Of a DNA stretch of 64,000 nt, positions 52,370 to 61,293 are shown piece after piece. Numbering within the stretch: position 1 is the first letter of the stretch; each line of letters opens with the position of its first letter. Source of the DNA: Rhizobium rosettiformans W3 (lineage in GTDB: Bacteria; Pseudomonadota; Alphaproteobacteria; Rhizobiales; Rhizobiaceae); NCBI RefSeq assembly GCF_004912135.1, contig NZ_STGU01000008.1, forward strand, positions 124,001-188,000. Direction: 5' to 3'. The position numbers and the translations under genes were made by a program. The notes beneath the pieces are model-generated. The model searched no databases. It saw only the letters and a program-made list of their open reading frames with translations, and was not told where the DNA came from.

Positions 52370-52894
52370 GTCGGCGGAATTCTCCTGTTCGTGTTGACAA
52401 GCGAGTTGAGATTTTCACGCGTGTTGGGCACGCAGATGGGAGGTCAAATCTCACTCGAAGCGACACTCGGCTGAGCTTTCGGCACGCCCGTTGGCGGGGC
52501 CTTCGGGCGCAAGGTCAACCAATGCCTCGGGGCGTCAACGGCTCCCCCGACCCGCAGGTTTCACACAGCGGAGTGCAAATACTTGTGAGAAGAAGAAGCT
52601 TGACGCGGGACCCGGGACGGGGCCGCAGCGCTCCAAACCAGTTTCGACTGGCGGGCCGAACTGGTCCAGCAGTCATCAAGGCGCCGCCCGCTGATGTCGT
52701 TGCTGATGCGAGCATGCACAGCAATCAGGCGGGTAAAAGACTGCATCACAGATGCGAGCGTCCAACGGCAGTGCGCGCAAACAGGCCGCAATCGACTTGT
52801 TATTTTATTTATTAAATTAATTGTTGACGCTGGCTGTCTCATGTGGCTTCTTGCCACCGTCGGCACTTGGGAAAACCGATGGAGGAGCAACATC
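52370..52894. other. Divergent intergenic region with AT-rich palindrome
   Basis: A 525-base region between the divergent aldehyde dehydrogenase and sugar-binding-protein genes. Most of it is GC-rich with no credible gene. An AT-only patch at about 52800-52820 contains ATTTA-T-TAAAT (52807-52817), a palindrome of the type bound by ROK or LacI repressors, about 80 bases upstream of the binding-protein start. I suggest it as a promoter/operator zone for the GH42 operon. Confidence 0.4.
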
Positions 52895-54157
52895 ATGAAG
52901 TTTACGAACAAGCCTTTCGAAATGTCGCGTCGCCACTTTTTGGCGTCCACGGGTTCGGCGATCGCTGCATCGGCCCTGTCGACGCCTGCCATCGGGCAGA
53001 CCCGCGAACTGACCATCATCTCCAACCGTGGGGATGTCGACCAGCGAAAGGCGCTGGAAGCGATCGCCGCAGCGTTCGGCAAGGAAGCGGGCGTCACTGT
53101 CTCGGTCAACAACATGGACCACGAGGCACACAAGACGGCCATCCGCAACTATCTCGTCACCAGCCCGCCGGACATCTGCTTCTGGTTTTCGGGCAGCCGG
53201 ATGCGGTCCTTCGTGACCCGCGGGCTGTTTGAAGACATTTCCGATCTGGTGGCGCGCGAAAACTATGCCGATGTCATCGGCAATACGCTGGGCTCGGTCA
53301 CCGTTGACGGCAAGCAGTATGGCCTGCCGACCGGAGGCATCCTCTGGGGCCTGTTCTACCGGCAGGACACCTTCGACGAATTCGGCCTCACCGTGCCGAA
53401 GACATTCGACGACTTTTTCACGCTCGCGGAAAAATCCAAGGCATCCGGCCTCGTCCCCATGAGCATCGGCACCAAGGATCAGTGGCCCTGCGGCGGCTGG
53501 TTCGACCACATGAACCTGCGCATCAACGGTCTCGACCATCACATGGACCTGATGGCCGGCAAGATCCAGTACACTGACGCCTCCCTGAAGGAGATCTTCG
53601 ATCGCTGGGAAGCGCTGATCAAGGCAGACCTCTTCACGCCCAATCACACCTCCTTCTCATGGGATCCGGCAGCCGCCGCACTCGTGCAGAAGAAGGCCGC
53701 CATGATGGATCTCGGCAACTTCATCAAATATGCCTTCCCGGCAGAAGACCTGTCGCAGGTGCGGTTTGCACCCTTCCCCGAAATCAAGCCGGGTATGGAG
53801 CAGTTCGAAGACTTCTCGGTGGATTCGATCCATATGCCGTCAGGTGCGAAGAACAAGGATGCCGCACGCGAATTCCTCGCCTACTTCTACCGCCCGGAGA
53901 ACCTGTCGGCCTATCTGATGCCGGAAGGCAATGTACCGGCCCGCAGCGACTGCGAAATCGGCGACGACCCGATCCTCAAGATGTCGGTCGAGGCCCTGAA
54001 GCGCGTCAAGGGGACCGCGCAGTTCTATGATCGCGACAGCGATCCGGATCTCGCCCAGGCCGGCCTGAAGGGCCTGCAGGAATTCATGGTTCGCCCCGAG
54101 CGGCGCGACACCATCCTCGCTCAGATCGAGCGCACCCGCGCCCGCATCCACGGCTGA
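52895..54157 (+). CDS. Carbohydrate ABC transporter substrate-binding protein (GH42 operon)
   Basis: A 420-aa extracellular solute-binding protein. The N-terminus has a twin-arginine-type signal (MSRRHFLASTGSAIAASALS, then TPAIGQ), so it may be exported folded through Tat. The mature part begins ELTIISNRGDVDQRKALEAI and has family 1 features (KQYGLPTGGILWGLFYRQDT, an aromatic-rich pocket). The ATG at 52895 is preceded by GGAGGAG; the frame stays open to 52694. It is first in an operon with two permeases, an ATPase and a GH42 beta-galactosidase, which indicates a galactoside ligand. Confidence 0.9.
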   Translation: MKFTNKPFEMSRRHFLASTGSAIAASALSTPAIGQTRELTIISNRGDVDQRKALEAIAAAFGKEAGVTVSVNNMDHEAHKTAIRNYLVTSPPDICFWFSGSRMRSFVTRGLFEDISDLVARENYADVIGNTLGSVTVDGKQYGLPTGGILWGLFYRQDTFDEFGLTVPKTFDDFFTLAEKSKASGLVPMSIGTKDQWPCGGWFDHMNLRINGLDHHMDLMAGKIQYTDASLKEIFDRWEALIKADLFTPNHTSFSWDPAAAALVQKKAAMMDLGNFIKYAFPAEDLSQVRFAPFPEIKPGMEQFEDFSVDSIHMPSGAKNKDAAREFLAYFYRPENLSAYLMPEGNVPARSDCEIGDDPILKMSVEALKRVKGTAQFYDRDSDPDLAQAGLKGLQEFMVRPERRDTILAQIERTRARIHG

Positions 54158-54168
54158 CCCTCTACAAC

Positions 54169-54191
54169 GCGGGCGAACGCCGTTCGCCCGC
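54169..54191 (+). promoter_or_regulatory. Intra-operon hairpin after the binding-protein gene
   Basis: A perfect 9-bp stem, GCGGGCGAA (54169-54177) with TTCGCCCGC (54183-54191), loop CGCCG, no T-run. It follows the binding-protein stop by 11 bases. As in the other sugar operon at 17930, it may stabilise the upstream message or partly stop transcription. Confidence 0.55.
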
Positions 54192-54212
54192 CCTAAAACC
54201 GGCAGTAGACCC

Positions 54213-55094
54213 ATGACAATTTGGTGGCGACGACACCGAAGCTGGCTGACGCCCGCTCTCCTTCTCGCACCGGGACTTATTCTGTTCCTGGTCATCATCG
54301 TGGCTTCGTCGATCGAAACCTTCTGGATCTCGTTTTTCGAGTGGGATGGCATCGGTCCGAAGACCTGGATCGGGCTTGGCAACTATGTCGAGCTCCTCGA
54401 CGATCCGCAGTTCTACACATCGCTGAAGAACAATGTCATCTGGCTCCTGATGTTCTTGGCTGCTCCTCCGGCGGGGCTCGCCATCGCGCTGCTCGTCAAT
54501 CAGAAAATCGCCGGGATGCGGCTGGCGAAATCCCTGTTCTTCATGCCGCTTGTCCTGGCGGCCGTCACCGTCGGCGTCATCTTCAACTGGTTTTACGACC
54601 CGACCTTTGGCCTGCTTGCCATCATCTACAACGCCCTCGGCGCAACGGCACCCGCCCTTTTGTCCGACGAGCACCTCGTCACCTTCGCGGTGATTATCGC
54701 TGCCCTTTGGCCCCAGATTGCCTTCTGCCTGGTGCTGTTCCTGGCAGGCCTCAACAATCTGGACGAAGAACTGATCGGCGCCGGGCGCGTCGATGGCGCC
54801 CGCGGCTGGAACATGCTGCGCCATGTTGTGCTGCCGCAGTTGACGCAGGTCGCCTTCATCGCAGTCGCCATCACACTCGTCGGCGCCTTGCGCTCCTTCG
54901 ACCTCATTTCGGTCATGACGGCAGGCGGCCCGTTCGGCTCGTCCACGGTCCTCGCCTATCAGATGTATGAACAGTCGATCTTCTCGTACCGCTTCGGTTA
55001 CGGCGCAGCGATTGCAACCGTTCTCTTCCTGATCATGGCGGTCTTCATCGCCTGGTACCTGCGTGGCCTGATCAAGGCTGAGAAAGGGACGTAA
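54213..55094 (+). CDS. Sugar ABC transporter permease, MalF type
   Basis: A 293-aa inner-membrane permease with six membrane segments; the EAA loop includes DEELIGAGRVDGARGWNMLR. The N-terminal TIWWRRHRSWLTPALLLAPG leads into the first segment. It follows the hairpin after the binding-protein gene and precedes the MalG-type permease by four bases. Confidence 0.91.
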   Translation: MTIWWRRHRSWLTPALLLAPGLILFLVIIVASSIETFWISFFEWDGIGPKTWIGLGNYVELLDDPQFYTSLKNNVIWLLMFLAAPPAGLAIALLVNQKIAGMRLAKSLFFMPLVLAAVTVGVIFNWFYDPTFGLLAIIYNALGATAPALLSDEHLVTFAVIIAALWPQIAFCLVLFLAGLNNLDEELIGAGRVDGARGWNMLRHVVLPQLTQVAFIAVAITLVGALRSFDLISVMTAGGPFGSSTVLAYQMYEQSIFSYRFGYGAAIATVLFLIMAVFIAWYLRGLIKAEKGT

Positions 55095-55098
55095 CGCC

Positions 55099-55950
55099 AT
55101 GTATCCCCGCCCCATTCCCGAGACGCAGACCGCTGCACGCGCGCTTTACATGACGATGGTTTGCGCTGTCCTTGTCCTTTGGCTGCTCCCCCTCTTCGCC
55201 ATTCTCCTCACATCGTTTCGCTCGTTTGAAGATGTGATGGCCGGAAACTACTGGGGTTGGCCAACCGAGTTCAACCTCGTCGACAATTATGTTGCCGTCT
55301 TCCAGCAGACGAAGATGCTGCAATACTTCGTCAACAGCCTGATCATCACGGTGCCCTCGGTCATCATGGTGCTGGTGTTTTCGACCATGACGGGCTTTGT
55401 CCTGTCGCGCTATCCATTCCCCGGATCCATGGTGATCTTCGTGCTCTTTGTCGGCGGCAATTTCCTGCCACAACAGATCATGATGATCCCGATCCGGGAC
55501 CTGATGGTGTCGCTTGGCCTCTACGACACCTTCTTCGCTCTGATGGCGTTCCACATCGCCTTCCAGACGGGTTTTGCCACCCTCTTCATGCGTAACTTCA
55601 TCGCGGCCCTGCCGGCGGAGCTCTTCCAGGCGGCCCGGGCAGAGGGCGCCTCGCCCTGGCAGATCCTGATCCACATCGTCGTGCCGCTGGTGCGGCCTGC
55701 CCTTGCCGCGCTCGCCATCCTCACCTTCACCTTCATCTGGAACGACTACTTCTGGGCGATCGTGCTGACCCAGAGCGACGCAGTGAAGCCGGTGACCGCG
55801 GGTCTTGCCAATCTCAAGGGCGAATGGGTGTCGCAGTGGAACATCGTCTCTGCGGCCACGATCTTCGTCGCCATTCCACCGGTCCTGATGTTCTTCCTGA
55901 TGCAGAAGCACTTCGTTTCGGGCCTGACAATGGGCGCCGTCAAGGGATGA
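55099..55950 (+). CDS. Sugar ABC transporter permease, MalG type
   Basis: A 283-aa inner-membrane permease with six membrane segments. The EAA loop reads ELFQAARAEGASPWQILIHI and the C-terminus QKHFVSGLTMGAVKG is the usual MalG-like ending. It pairs with the subunit encoded at 54213 and is energised by the ATPase at 55998. Confidence 0.92.
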   Translation: MYPRPIPETQTAARALYMTMVCAVLVLWLLPLFAILLTSFRSFEDVMAGNYWGWPTEFNLVDNYVAVFQQTKMLQYFVNSLIITVPSVIMVLVFSTMTGFVLSRYPFPGSMVIFVLFVGGNFLPQQIMMIPIRDLMVSLGLYDTFFALMAFHIAFQTGFATLFMRNFIAALPAELFQAARAEGASPWQILIHIVVPLVRPALAALAILTFTFIWNDYFWAIVLTQSDAVKPVTAGLANLKGEWVSQWNIVSAATIFVAIPPVLMFFLMQKHFVSGLTMGAVKG

Positions 55951-55997
55951 CCGACTGCGCCCGGCCTTTCATCGACACACTTGCAAGGGGCTGACCA

Positions 55998-57134
55998 ATG
56001 AGCAGCGTCAAACTCGAAAACCTTCAGAAGCATTATGCACAGTTTCACGCTCTGAAGGATATCAATCTCACGATCGACAAGGGCGAGTTCATCGTCATGG
56101 TCGGCCCCTCCGGATGCGGAAAGTCGACACTTCTGAAGACGATCGCGGGCCTCGAGACAGTCACATCCGGCACGCTCTCGATCGGCGGACGCGACGTCAC
56201 CCACGAGGAACCGGGTGACCGTGGCATTGCGATGGTTTTCCAGTCCTATGCGCTCTACCCGCATATGACAGTCGCCGAGAACATGGGCTTTGGCCTGAGA
56301 ATGGCGAAGCGCCCGCAGGCGGAGATCGATGCGGCGGTCAAGCGCGCGGCGGAGATCCTCAGGATCACCGAACAACTGGACAAACGCCCAAGACAACTGT
56401 CTGGCGGCCAGCGGCAACGCGTCGCCATCGGCCGTGCGATTACCCGCTCTCCCGAAGTCTTCCTGTTCGATGAGCCGTTGTCGAATCTCGATGCAGCACT
56501 GCGCACACAGATGCGCGTGGAGCTTTCGACGCTGCATGCCCGACTGGGCTCGACCATGATCTATGTGACCCACGATCAGGTCGAGGCCATGACCATGGCG
56601 ACCCGGATCGTCGTCTTGAACAAGGGTGAGATCGAGCAGGTCGGATCGCCGCTGGAACTCTACACCAATCCGAAAAACCTCTTCGTCGCCGGCTTTCTCG
56701 GAGCGCCCCGCATGAATTTCTTCGAGGGAACGGTTGCCGATATCGCGGGGAATACGGTCACCACGACCATTGAAGGTCTCCCACCCGTCAGCCTCGACCA
56801 TGTCGACACGCAGGGTCTTTCTCCGGGAGACAGGATCACGCTCGGCGTTCGACCGGAGAAGCTGGCGACAGATAGCGGGTCGAGCGTGACCATTCCCGCC
56901 CGTATCCGGCTGGTCGAGCATCTCGGACGCGAGACCGTGTTCTATGCCGACGCCTCTCCCTTGAAGACTTCGGGGTCTGACACCGGAACCGAGAACATCA
57001 CCGTGCAGCTACCGCAGATCGTACCCTTCGCCAGCGATGCCGCGGTCACGATCGGCTTCGAGATCGCCGACGCCTATCTGTTCGGCCCGGATGGGCAGAC
57101 CCTTGCCGCCCGCAAGCCGCTGCAAGCCATCTGA
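55998..57134 (+). CDS. Sugar ABC transporter ATP-binding protein (UgpC/MsmK/MalK type)
   Basis: A 378-aa ATPase with the CUT1 C-terminal regulatory extension. Walker A is GPSGCGKST, the signature LSGGQRQRVAIGRAIT, Walker B VFLFDEPLSNLD, and the switch YVTHDQVEAMTMATR. It is paralogous to the ATPase at 12770. It lies 47 bases after the permease and 17 before the GH42 gene. Confidence 0.93.
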   Translation: MSSVKLENLQKHYAQFHALKDINLTIDKGEFIVMVGPSGCGKSTLLKTIAGLETVTSGTLSIGGRDVTHEEPGDRGIAMVFQSYALYPHMTVAENMGFGLRMAKRPQAEIDAAVKRAAEILRITEQLDKRPRQLSGGQRQRVAIGRAITRSPEVFLFDEPLSNLDAALRTQMRVELSTLHARLGSTMIYVTHDQVEAMTMATRIVVLNKGEIEQVGSPLELYTNPKNLFVAGFLGAPRMNFFEGTVADIAGNTVTTTIEGLPPVSLDHVDTQGLSPGDRITLGVRPEKLATDSGSSVTIPARIRLVEHLGRETVFYADASPLKTSGSDTGTENITVQLPQIVPFASDAAVTIGFEIADAYLFGPDGQTLAARKPLQAI

Positions 57135-57151
57135 ATACCAGGAGCATTTCC

Positions 57152-59290
57152 ATGAAACGGACCCAACCCGCGCCACTTTCCGTCTGGCGCCCCATCAATC
57201 TCGACGACTTCCTGCTGGGCGTTCCGCATTATCCCGAGCATGTCGACGAAAGCTACTGGCAGCGCGACGCCGAACGGATGAAAGAAGCCGGCTTCAATGC
57301 GGTGCGCATGGGCGAATTCGCCTGGCACATCTGGGAACCCTTCGAGGGCAAGTTCGACTTCGACCTCTTCGACCGCGCAATCGAGGTGCTCGGCAAGGCC
57401 GGCATCAAGACCATCCTTTGCACCCCGACCGCCACCCCACCGCGCTGGCTGACGATGAACTATCCGGAAGTGCTGCGCGTCGATCGCAACGGCCGCCGGG
57501 CAAGCCATGGCTCAAGACAGCATTGCGACACCACGAGCCCGGTCCTGCGGCAGCACAGTCGCCGGATCACATCGGCCATGGCCGAGCACTACAAGGACAA
57601 TCCGCATGTCATCGGCTGGCAGACGGACAACGAGTTGAACACAACGGTGTCGGAATCCTTCTCCGACTCCGCCGCGCTCGCGTTCCGCAACTATCTGCGC
57701 CATCGCTATCAGACGATCAATGATTTGAATTTTGCCTGGGGTGGCCATTTCTGGGCCACGGCCTACGACAATTTCGACCAGGTGGTCCTGCCGTTCCCGA
57801 TGGCACCGTCTTACTCAAGTCCTGGCCATGTTCAGGACTACCACCGCTTCCTGGCTTGGGCGACCGCAGCCTTCCAGCGCGACCAGGTCGAGATCCTCCG
57901 GGCGACCAATCCCGACTGGTTCATCTTCCACAATCTCGGCAATCTGCAGGACATCGATTTCCGCGCAGAATTCGGCCAGGATCTCGATTTCATCGGTTTC
58001 GACATCTATCCGATGCTCTATGACGAGTTCCGGCGGACCAATGGCCATGCCGCGACCCAGGCCCTGCAGCTCGATCTCTGCCGCAGCTACAGCGGAAACT
58101 TCCTGGTGCCCGAACAGGCGTCGGGTCTCGGCAGCCAGCCGTCCTTCACCACGATGAATCCCGAACCGGGTGAGATGCGCCGCATGGCCTTGTCTTCGGT
58201 GGCACGCGGCGCCGATGGCCTGATGTTCTTCCGCTGGCGTCCGGCCCACTTCGGTGCGGAAATCTACTGGATGGGCATTATCGACCACGATGATGTGCCG
58301 CGGCGGCGCTATCAGGAAGCCAAGCAATTCGCCTCCGACATCCACAAGATCAAGGATCGCCTGCTCGGAACGTCCGTGCATATGGATGTGGGCATCGCTG
58401 GTGCTGATTTCGACAATCAGGAGGCACACAAGACCTATCCCATCGGCCTGCCCTCACCGCAGGACGACGGCACGCTTTTGCATGCTCACTGCTATCGGCG
58501 CGGCATCGCTTGCGGTTTCGTGCATCCGGAAGACGACCTGTCACGGCTAAAAGTCTTTTACGTGCCGCATTGGGTGATGTGGAAACCGGAATGGACCCCG
58601 AAGCTTGAGGCCTTCGTAGAGGCGGGCGGCACGCTCATCGTCGGAGCGATGACGGGCACGCGCGACATCAACAACCACATCATCCGGGAACAGGCGCCCG
58701 GCGGAGCGCTGGCGAAACTCTGCGGCGTCAAGGTCGTGGAATTCGGTCGTCTGACCGCGAAGAACGGAGACGGTCTCTTCCAGCGGATGACACCCCAGGC
58801 CGGGCTGTATGACAATCCCAATCGTCCGGCCCCCTCTTCGGCGGAACGGATCTATGCCCTGGACTTTGCCGGACGGCGACTGGAAGTCGAGCACCTTTAC
58901 GAGCAGATCGAGATCAAGCCGGACGTAGAGATCCTTGCACGCTGGTCGAACCGCTTCCTTGAAGGCGAACCGGCCGTTACCCGCCGCAAGGTTGGCAAGG
59001 GCGAGGTCATTTATGTTGCGACCTATCTCACCCCAGATCTGGTTGAAGCCCTGGAGGAGCAGGTTCTTTCACCACGCGGCGTCAGCCCGCTCCTAAACGA
59101 TCTTCCGGCCGGTATCGAAGTAACCTTGCGCAGCTCCGAAGACCAGAAGCTTCTGTTCGTCCTGAACACGCTTGAAACACCGACCATGGTTCGTGGCCTG
59201 CCGTCCGGTTTCGATTTGCTGTCGGGCCGGGCCATCTCCGGGGAGCAAGAGCTCGAAGCCTATGGCTGCCTGATCATCAGTCTCGATTGA
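57152..59290 (+). CDS. Beta-galactosidase, glycoside hydrolase family 42
   Basis: A 712-aa cytoplasmic enzyme with no signal peptide. The TIM barrel starts near residue 20 (LLGVPHYPEHVDESYWQRDA). The acid/base is probably Glu161 in GWQTDNELN and the nucleophile Glu321 in LVPEQASG. Cys125 is the only obvious metal-type Cys in this part, so the Zn-cysteine cluster of some GH42 enzymes appears absent. A trimerisation domain (about 400-610) and a small C-terminal beta domain follow. AGGAG precedes the ATG. It would hydrolyse the galactoside brought in by the ABC importer encoded upstream. Confidence 0.92.
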   Translation: MKRTQPAPLSVWRPINLDDFLLGVPHYPEHVDESYWQRDAERMKEAGFNAVRMGEFAWHIWEPFEGKFDFDLFDRAIEVLGKAGIKTILCTPTATPPRWLTMNYPEVLRVDRNGRRASHGSRQHCDTTSPVLRQHSRRITSAMAEHYKDNPHVIGWQTDNELNTTVSESFSDSAALAFRNYLRHRYQTINDLNFAWGGHFWATAYDNFDQVVLPFPMAPSYSSPGHVQDYHRFLAWATAAFQRDQVEILRATNPDWFIFHNLGNLQDIDFRAEFGQDLDFIGFDIYPMLYDEFRRTNGHAATQALQLDLCRSYSGNFLVPEQASGLGSQPSFTTMNPEPGEMRRMALSSVARGADGLMFFRWRPAHFGAEIYWMGIIDHDDVPRRRYQEAKQFASDIHKIKDRLLGTSVHMDVGIAGADFDNQEAHKTYPIGLPSPQDDGTLLHAHCYRRGIACGFVHPEDDLSRLKVFYVPHWVMWKPEWTPKLEAFVEAGGTLIVGAMTGTRDINNHIIREQAPGGALAKLCGVKVVEFGRLTAKNGDGLFQRMTPQAGLYDNPNRPAPSSAERIYALDFAGRRLEVEHLYEQIEIKPDVEILARWSNRFLEGEPAVTRRKVGKGEVIYVATYLTPDLVEALEEQVLSPRGVSPLLNDLPAGIEVTLRSSEDQKLLFVLNTLETPTMVRGLPSGFDLLSGRAISGEQELEAYGCLIISLD

Positions 59291-59313
59291 ACCCCATAAT
59301 CTCCCAAGCAACT

Positions 59314-59347
59314 GGCGGTGGAACATCAGTTTCACCGCCTCTTTTTA
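59314..59347 (+). terminator. Rho-independent terminator of the GH42 operon
   Basis: An 11-bp stem, GGCGGTGGAAC (59314-59324) with GTTTCACCGCC (59329-59339), one G-T wobble, loop ATCA, followed by TCTTTTTA. It lies 23 bases after the GH42 stop and reaches the end of the convergent ROK gene. Confidence 0.9.
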
Positions 59348-60520
59348 TTCCGCGTCTTTCAGACCACTACCACTGGCTTCGAAATTGAACAGTGCCTGCG
59401 TTGCAAGGGCGGCCGCTCCCGAGCTCCAGAAATCATCCCGTTCATCCGGAACGATCGCAGGCGGCTCATCATAACATCGCGCCGCCAGGCTCTCGCGCAT
59501 GGGCCCGAAGAGCAGATCGCCAAAACTGACGGCTTCCGCGCCCACGATCACGACCTCCGGGTCCATGATGTTGACGGCGTCCGCCAGATGGTAGCCGATC
59601 GCCTTGCCGGCCTCCTGAAGGATACGCCGGGCAACCGGATCGCCCTGGATTGCCGCTTCCTTCATCGCATATCGATCGACGCCCGCTGGCAAGCCCCGCT
59701 CGGATCGCCAGGCCTCGACAATCGCAGGCTCCGAGTAGAAGGCCTGCAGACAGCCTCGGCGGCCGCATTCACAAAGAGGCCCGTTGGGATCATGCGTCAC
59801 ATGCCCCAGTTTCCCGGCCCGGCCATGGGCGCCTCGGTGAATGACGCCATCGTTGACTGTCGCACAGGCAATGCCAACGCCAAGCGCAAGCGCCGTGAAA
59901 ATCTTATGATGCCGCCCAAGCCCGAAAAGGTGTTGGGCCAAGGCAAAGGCCAGCGTATCGTCTTCCATCCAGACCGGTGCATTGACCCGCTGCTGCAACA
60001 TCCGGCCGAAGGGCACGTTTTCCCACTGGAAACGTCGGCTCTGCACGCAGATCGCCTGCTCGATGTCGACGGTGGCCGGCATGGAGAAACCAATGCCGAT
60101 CAGCTTTCCCTGCAGATCCGGAGCCGTGCGTCGTAGTCGGACAATGGCCTGCTCCGCGGCATCGAGCACATCTTCCGGCTTGGACGACTTGTACTCGACC
60201 GTCAGGCTGGAGAGGACCGATGTCGACAGGTCAGTCAAAACACATCCGAGCGTCCCGACGTTCATCTTGATGCCGATTGCATAATGGCCGGCATAATTCA
60301 GCTCGAGCGGTATCGGTCGCCTGCCGCTTGTCCCCGGCTGTGTCTCACCTTCGCGCAGATAGCCTTCGGCAATCAGGTCTGCGACGACAAAAGTCACGGC
60401 CGCCGGGCTCAGGCCGGTCACGGTTGCGATATCAGCCCTGCTTGCCGGTCCTTCACGGCGAAGAAGGTTGAGTATGAGCCGCCGGTTCATGGCTCGGGTC
60501 ATACGCTGATCAATCTTCAC
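59345..60520 (-). CDS. ROK-family transcriptional repressor (NagC/XylR type)
   Basis: A 391-aa repressor. The N-terminal winged HTH is at about 7-55 (NRRLILNLLRREGPASRADI, then ATVTGLSPAAVTFVVADLIA), followed by the sugar-kinase-like ROK domain. The zinc motif is CECGRRGCLQ, with Gln where many members have Glu. I chose GTG 60520 because it gives the usual (V)KIDQRMTRAMNRR start and has GGAG upstream; ATG 60502 and a longer frame to 60559 are alternatives. It converges on the GH42 gene and is the obvious local regulator of that sugar operon; the inducer is probably a sugar. Confidence 0.88.
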   Translation of the reverse strand: MKIDQRMTRAMNRRLILNLLRREGPASRADIATVTGLSPAAVTFVVADLIAEGYLREGETQPGTSGRRPIPLELNYAGHYAIGIKMNVGTLGCVLTDLSTSVLSSLTVEYKSSKPEDVLDAAEQAIVRLRRTAPDLQGKLIGIGFSMPATVDIEQAICVQSRRFQWENVPFGRMLQQRVNAPVWMEDDTLAFALAQHLFGLGRHHKIFTALALGVGIACATVNDGVIHRGAHGRAGKLGHVTHDPNGPLCECGRRGCLQAFYSEPAIVEAWRSERGLPAGVDRYAMKEAAIQGDPVARRILQEAGKAIGYHLADAVNIMDPEVVIVGAEAVSFGDLLFGPMRESLAARCYDEPPAIVPDERDDFWSSGAAALATQALFNFEASGSGLKDAE

Positions 60521-60889
60521 GAATTGGACACTCCAAACACCGCTTCGCCACGACAACAAGACCTCAACTAGCAGATAGAGGTCCCGTTGTCGCCCGAATG
60601 CAATGTCGGAGCAGCGCTACAAGGTTCTCCTGGTCTTGTTCCGCCCTGGAGTATGGCTCAGCAGCCGTAGAAGCCAGGAAAGGTCGAGGAAAGGTCGTTT
60701 AAGGAGGCGGCAACAACACATGCGGTCAAAGACATGTCAATTGCGTGACATGGAGGTGGTTCATTGCCAACTGGCCCGGTCGAACCCTTGCAGATCGAAG
60801 ACCGGCACCGCCGTTGACGGTCCGCACCTCGCCATCCTTCATGACCATGCGCTCCGGCCCCAAAACACGAGTCTCGTGCGGATCAATCC
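60521..60889. other. Intergenic region between ROK and FmdB genes
   Basis: A 369-base stretch without a gene I can support. Part of the minus strand (about 60790-60890) reads like protein (RMVMKDGEVRTVNGGAGLR), but without a start signal or good length, so it may be a decayed remnant. The ROK promoter should lie near 60530-60600. Confidence 0.35.
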
Positions 60890-61225
60890 TCAGTGACTGA
60901 TCATCCAGGGGCGTGCGGAAGGGAAAGCCTTGGCGCCATCAGCCCGGTACACCGTTTTCGACTTTTTCGGTGCACCCGAGCAGCAACTGCAGCCTGCACC
61001 GTGTCCCAGGGATTTCGATGTCTTGGGTTCGTGCGCTGCCTTCTCGTTGGTCCCGATCGCTGTTCGCGTCGCCTTGTCCATCAAGGCAAAGAAGGGCGTC
61101 GAGAAGAAGGCCCGTGGCGAAGGCGTCCCGCATTGCGGGCAGTCGCAAGGGTCGCCCGACATCGCCATCGGCCGGTTCTCGGTGAAGCCGCCGCAGTCCG
61201 GGCAGTTGTAATCGTAATTGGGCAT
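60890..61225 (-). CDS. fmdB: FmdB-family zinc-ribbon protein
   Basis: A 111-aa protein. The N-terminal zinc ribbon MPNYDYNCPDCGGFTENRPM and CDCPQCG give two CxxC pairs. A further Cys pair lies in GAGCSCCSGAP. The family includes FmdB, a regulatory protein encoded beside formamidase in Methylophilus, where it affects fmd expression. It follows fmdA by 68 bases on the same strand. A regulatory role is inferred from that precedent. Confidence 0.87.
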   Translation of the reverse strand: MPNYDYNCPDCGGFTENRPMAMSGDPCDCPQCGTPSPRAFFSTPFFALMDKATRTAIGTNEKAAHEPKTSKSLGHGAGCSCCSGAPKKSKTVYRADGAKAFPSARPWMISH

Positions 61226-61293
61226 GATCGGTTTTCCTCAGGATATGCTTCGATGCGCAGGACGCAGCTAATTCCACGCCCTGCGCCTGCGCC

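Noticed and set aside
50933-52474. Open frame of 513 codons antisense to the aldehyde dehydrogenase
   Set aside because: The dehydrogenase carries all catalytic motifs; this frame matches nothing.
60603-60896. Possible 97-aa plus-strand gene upstream of fmdB
   Set aside because: Arg/Gln-rich composition without domain or ribosome site; looks like random open frame.
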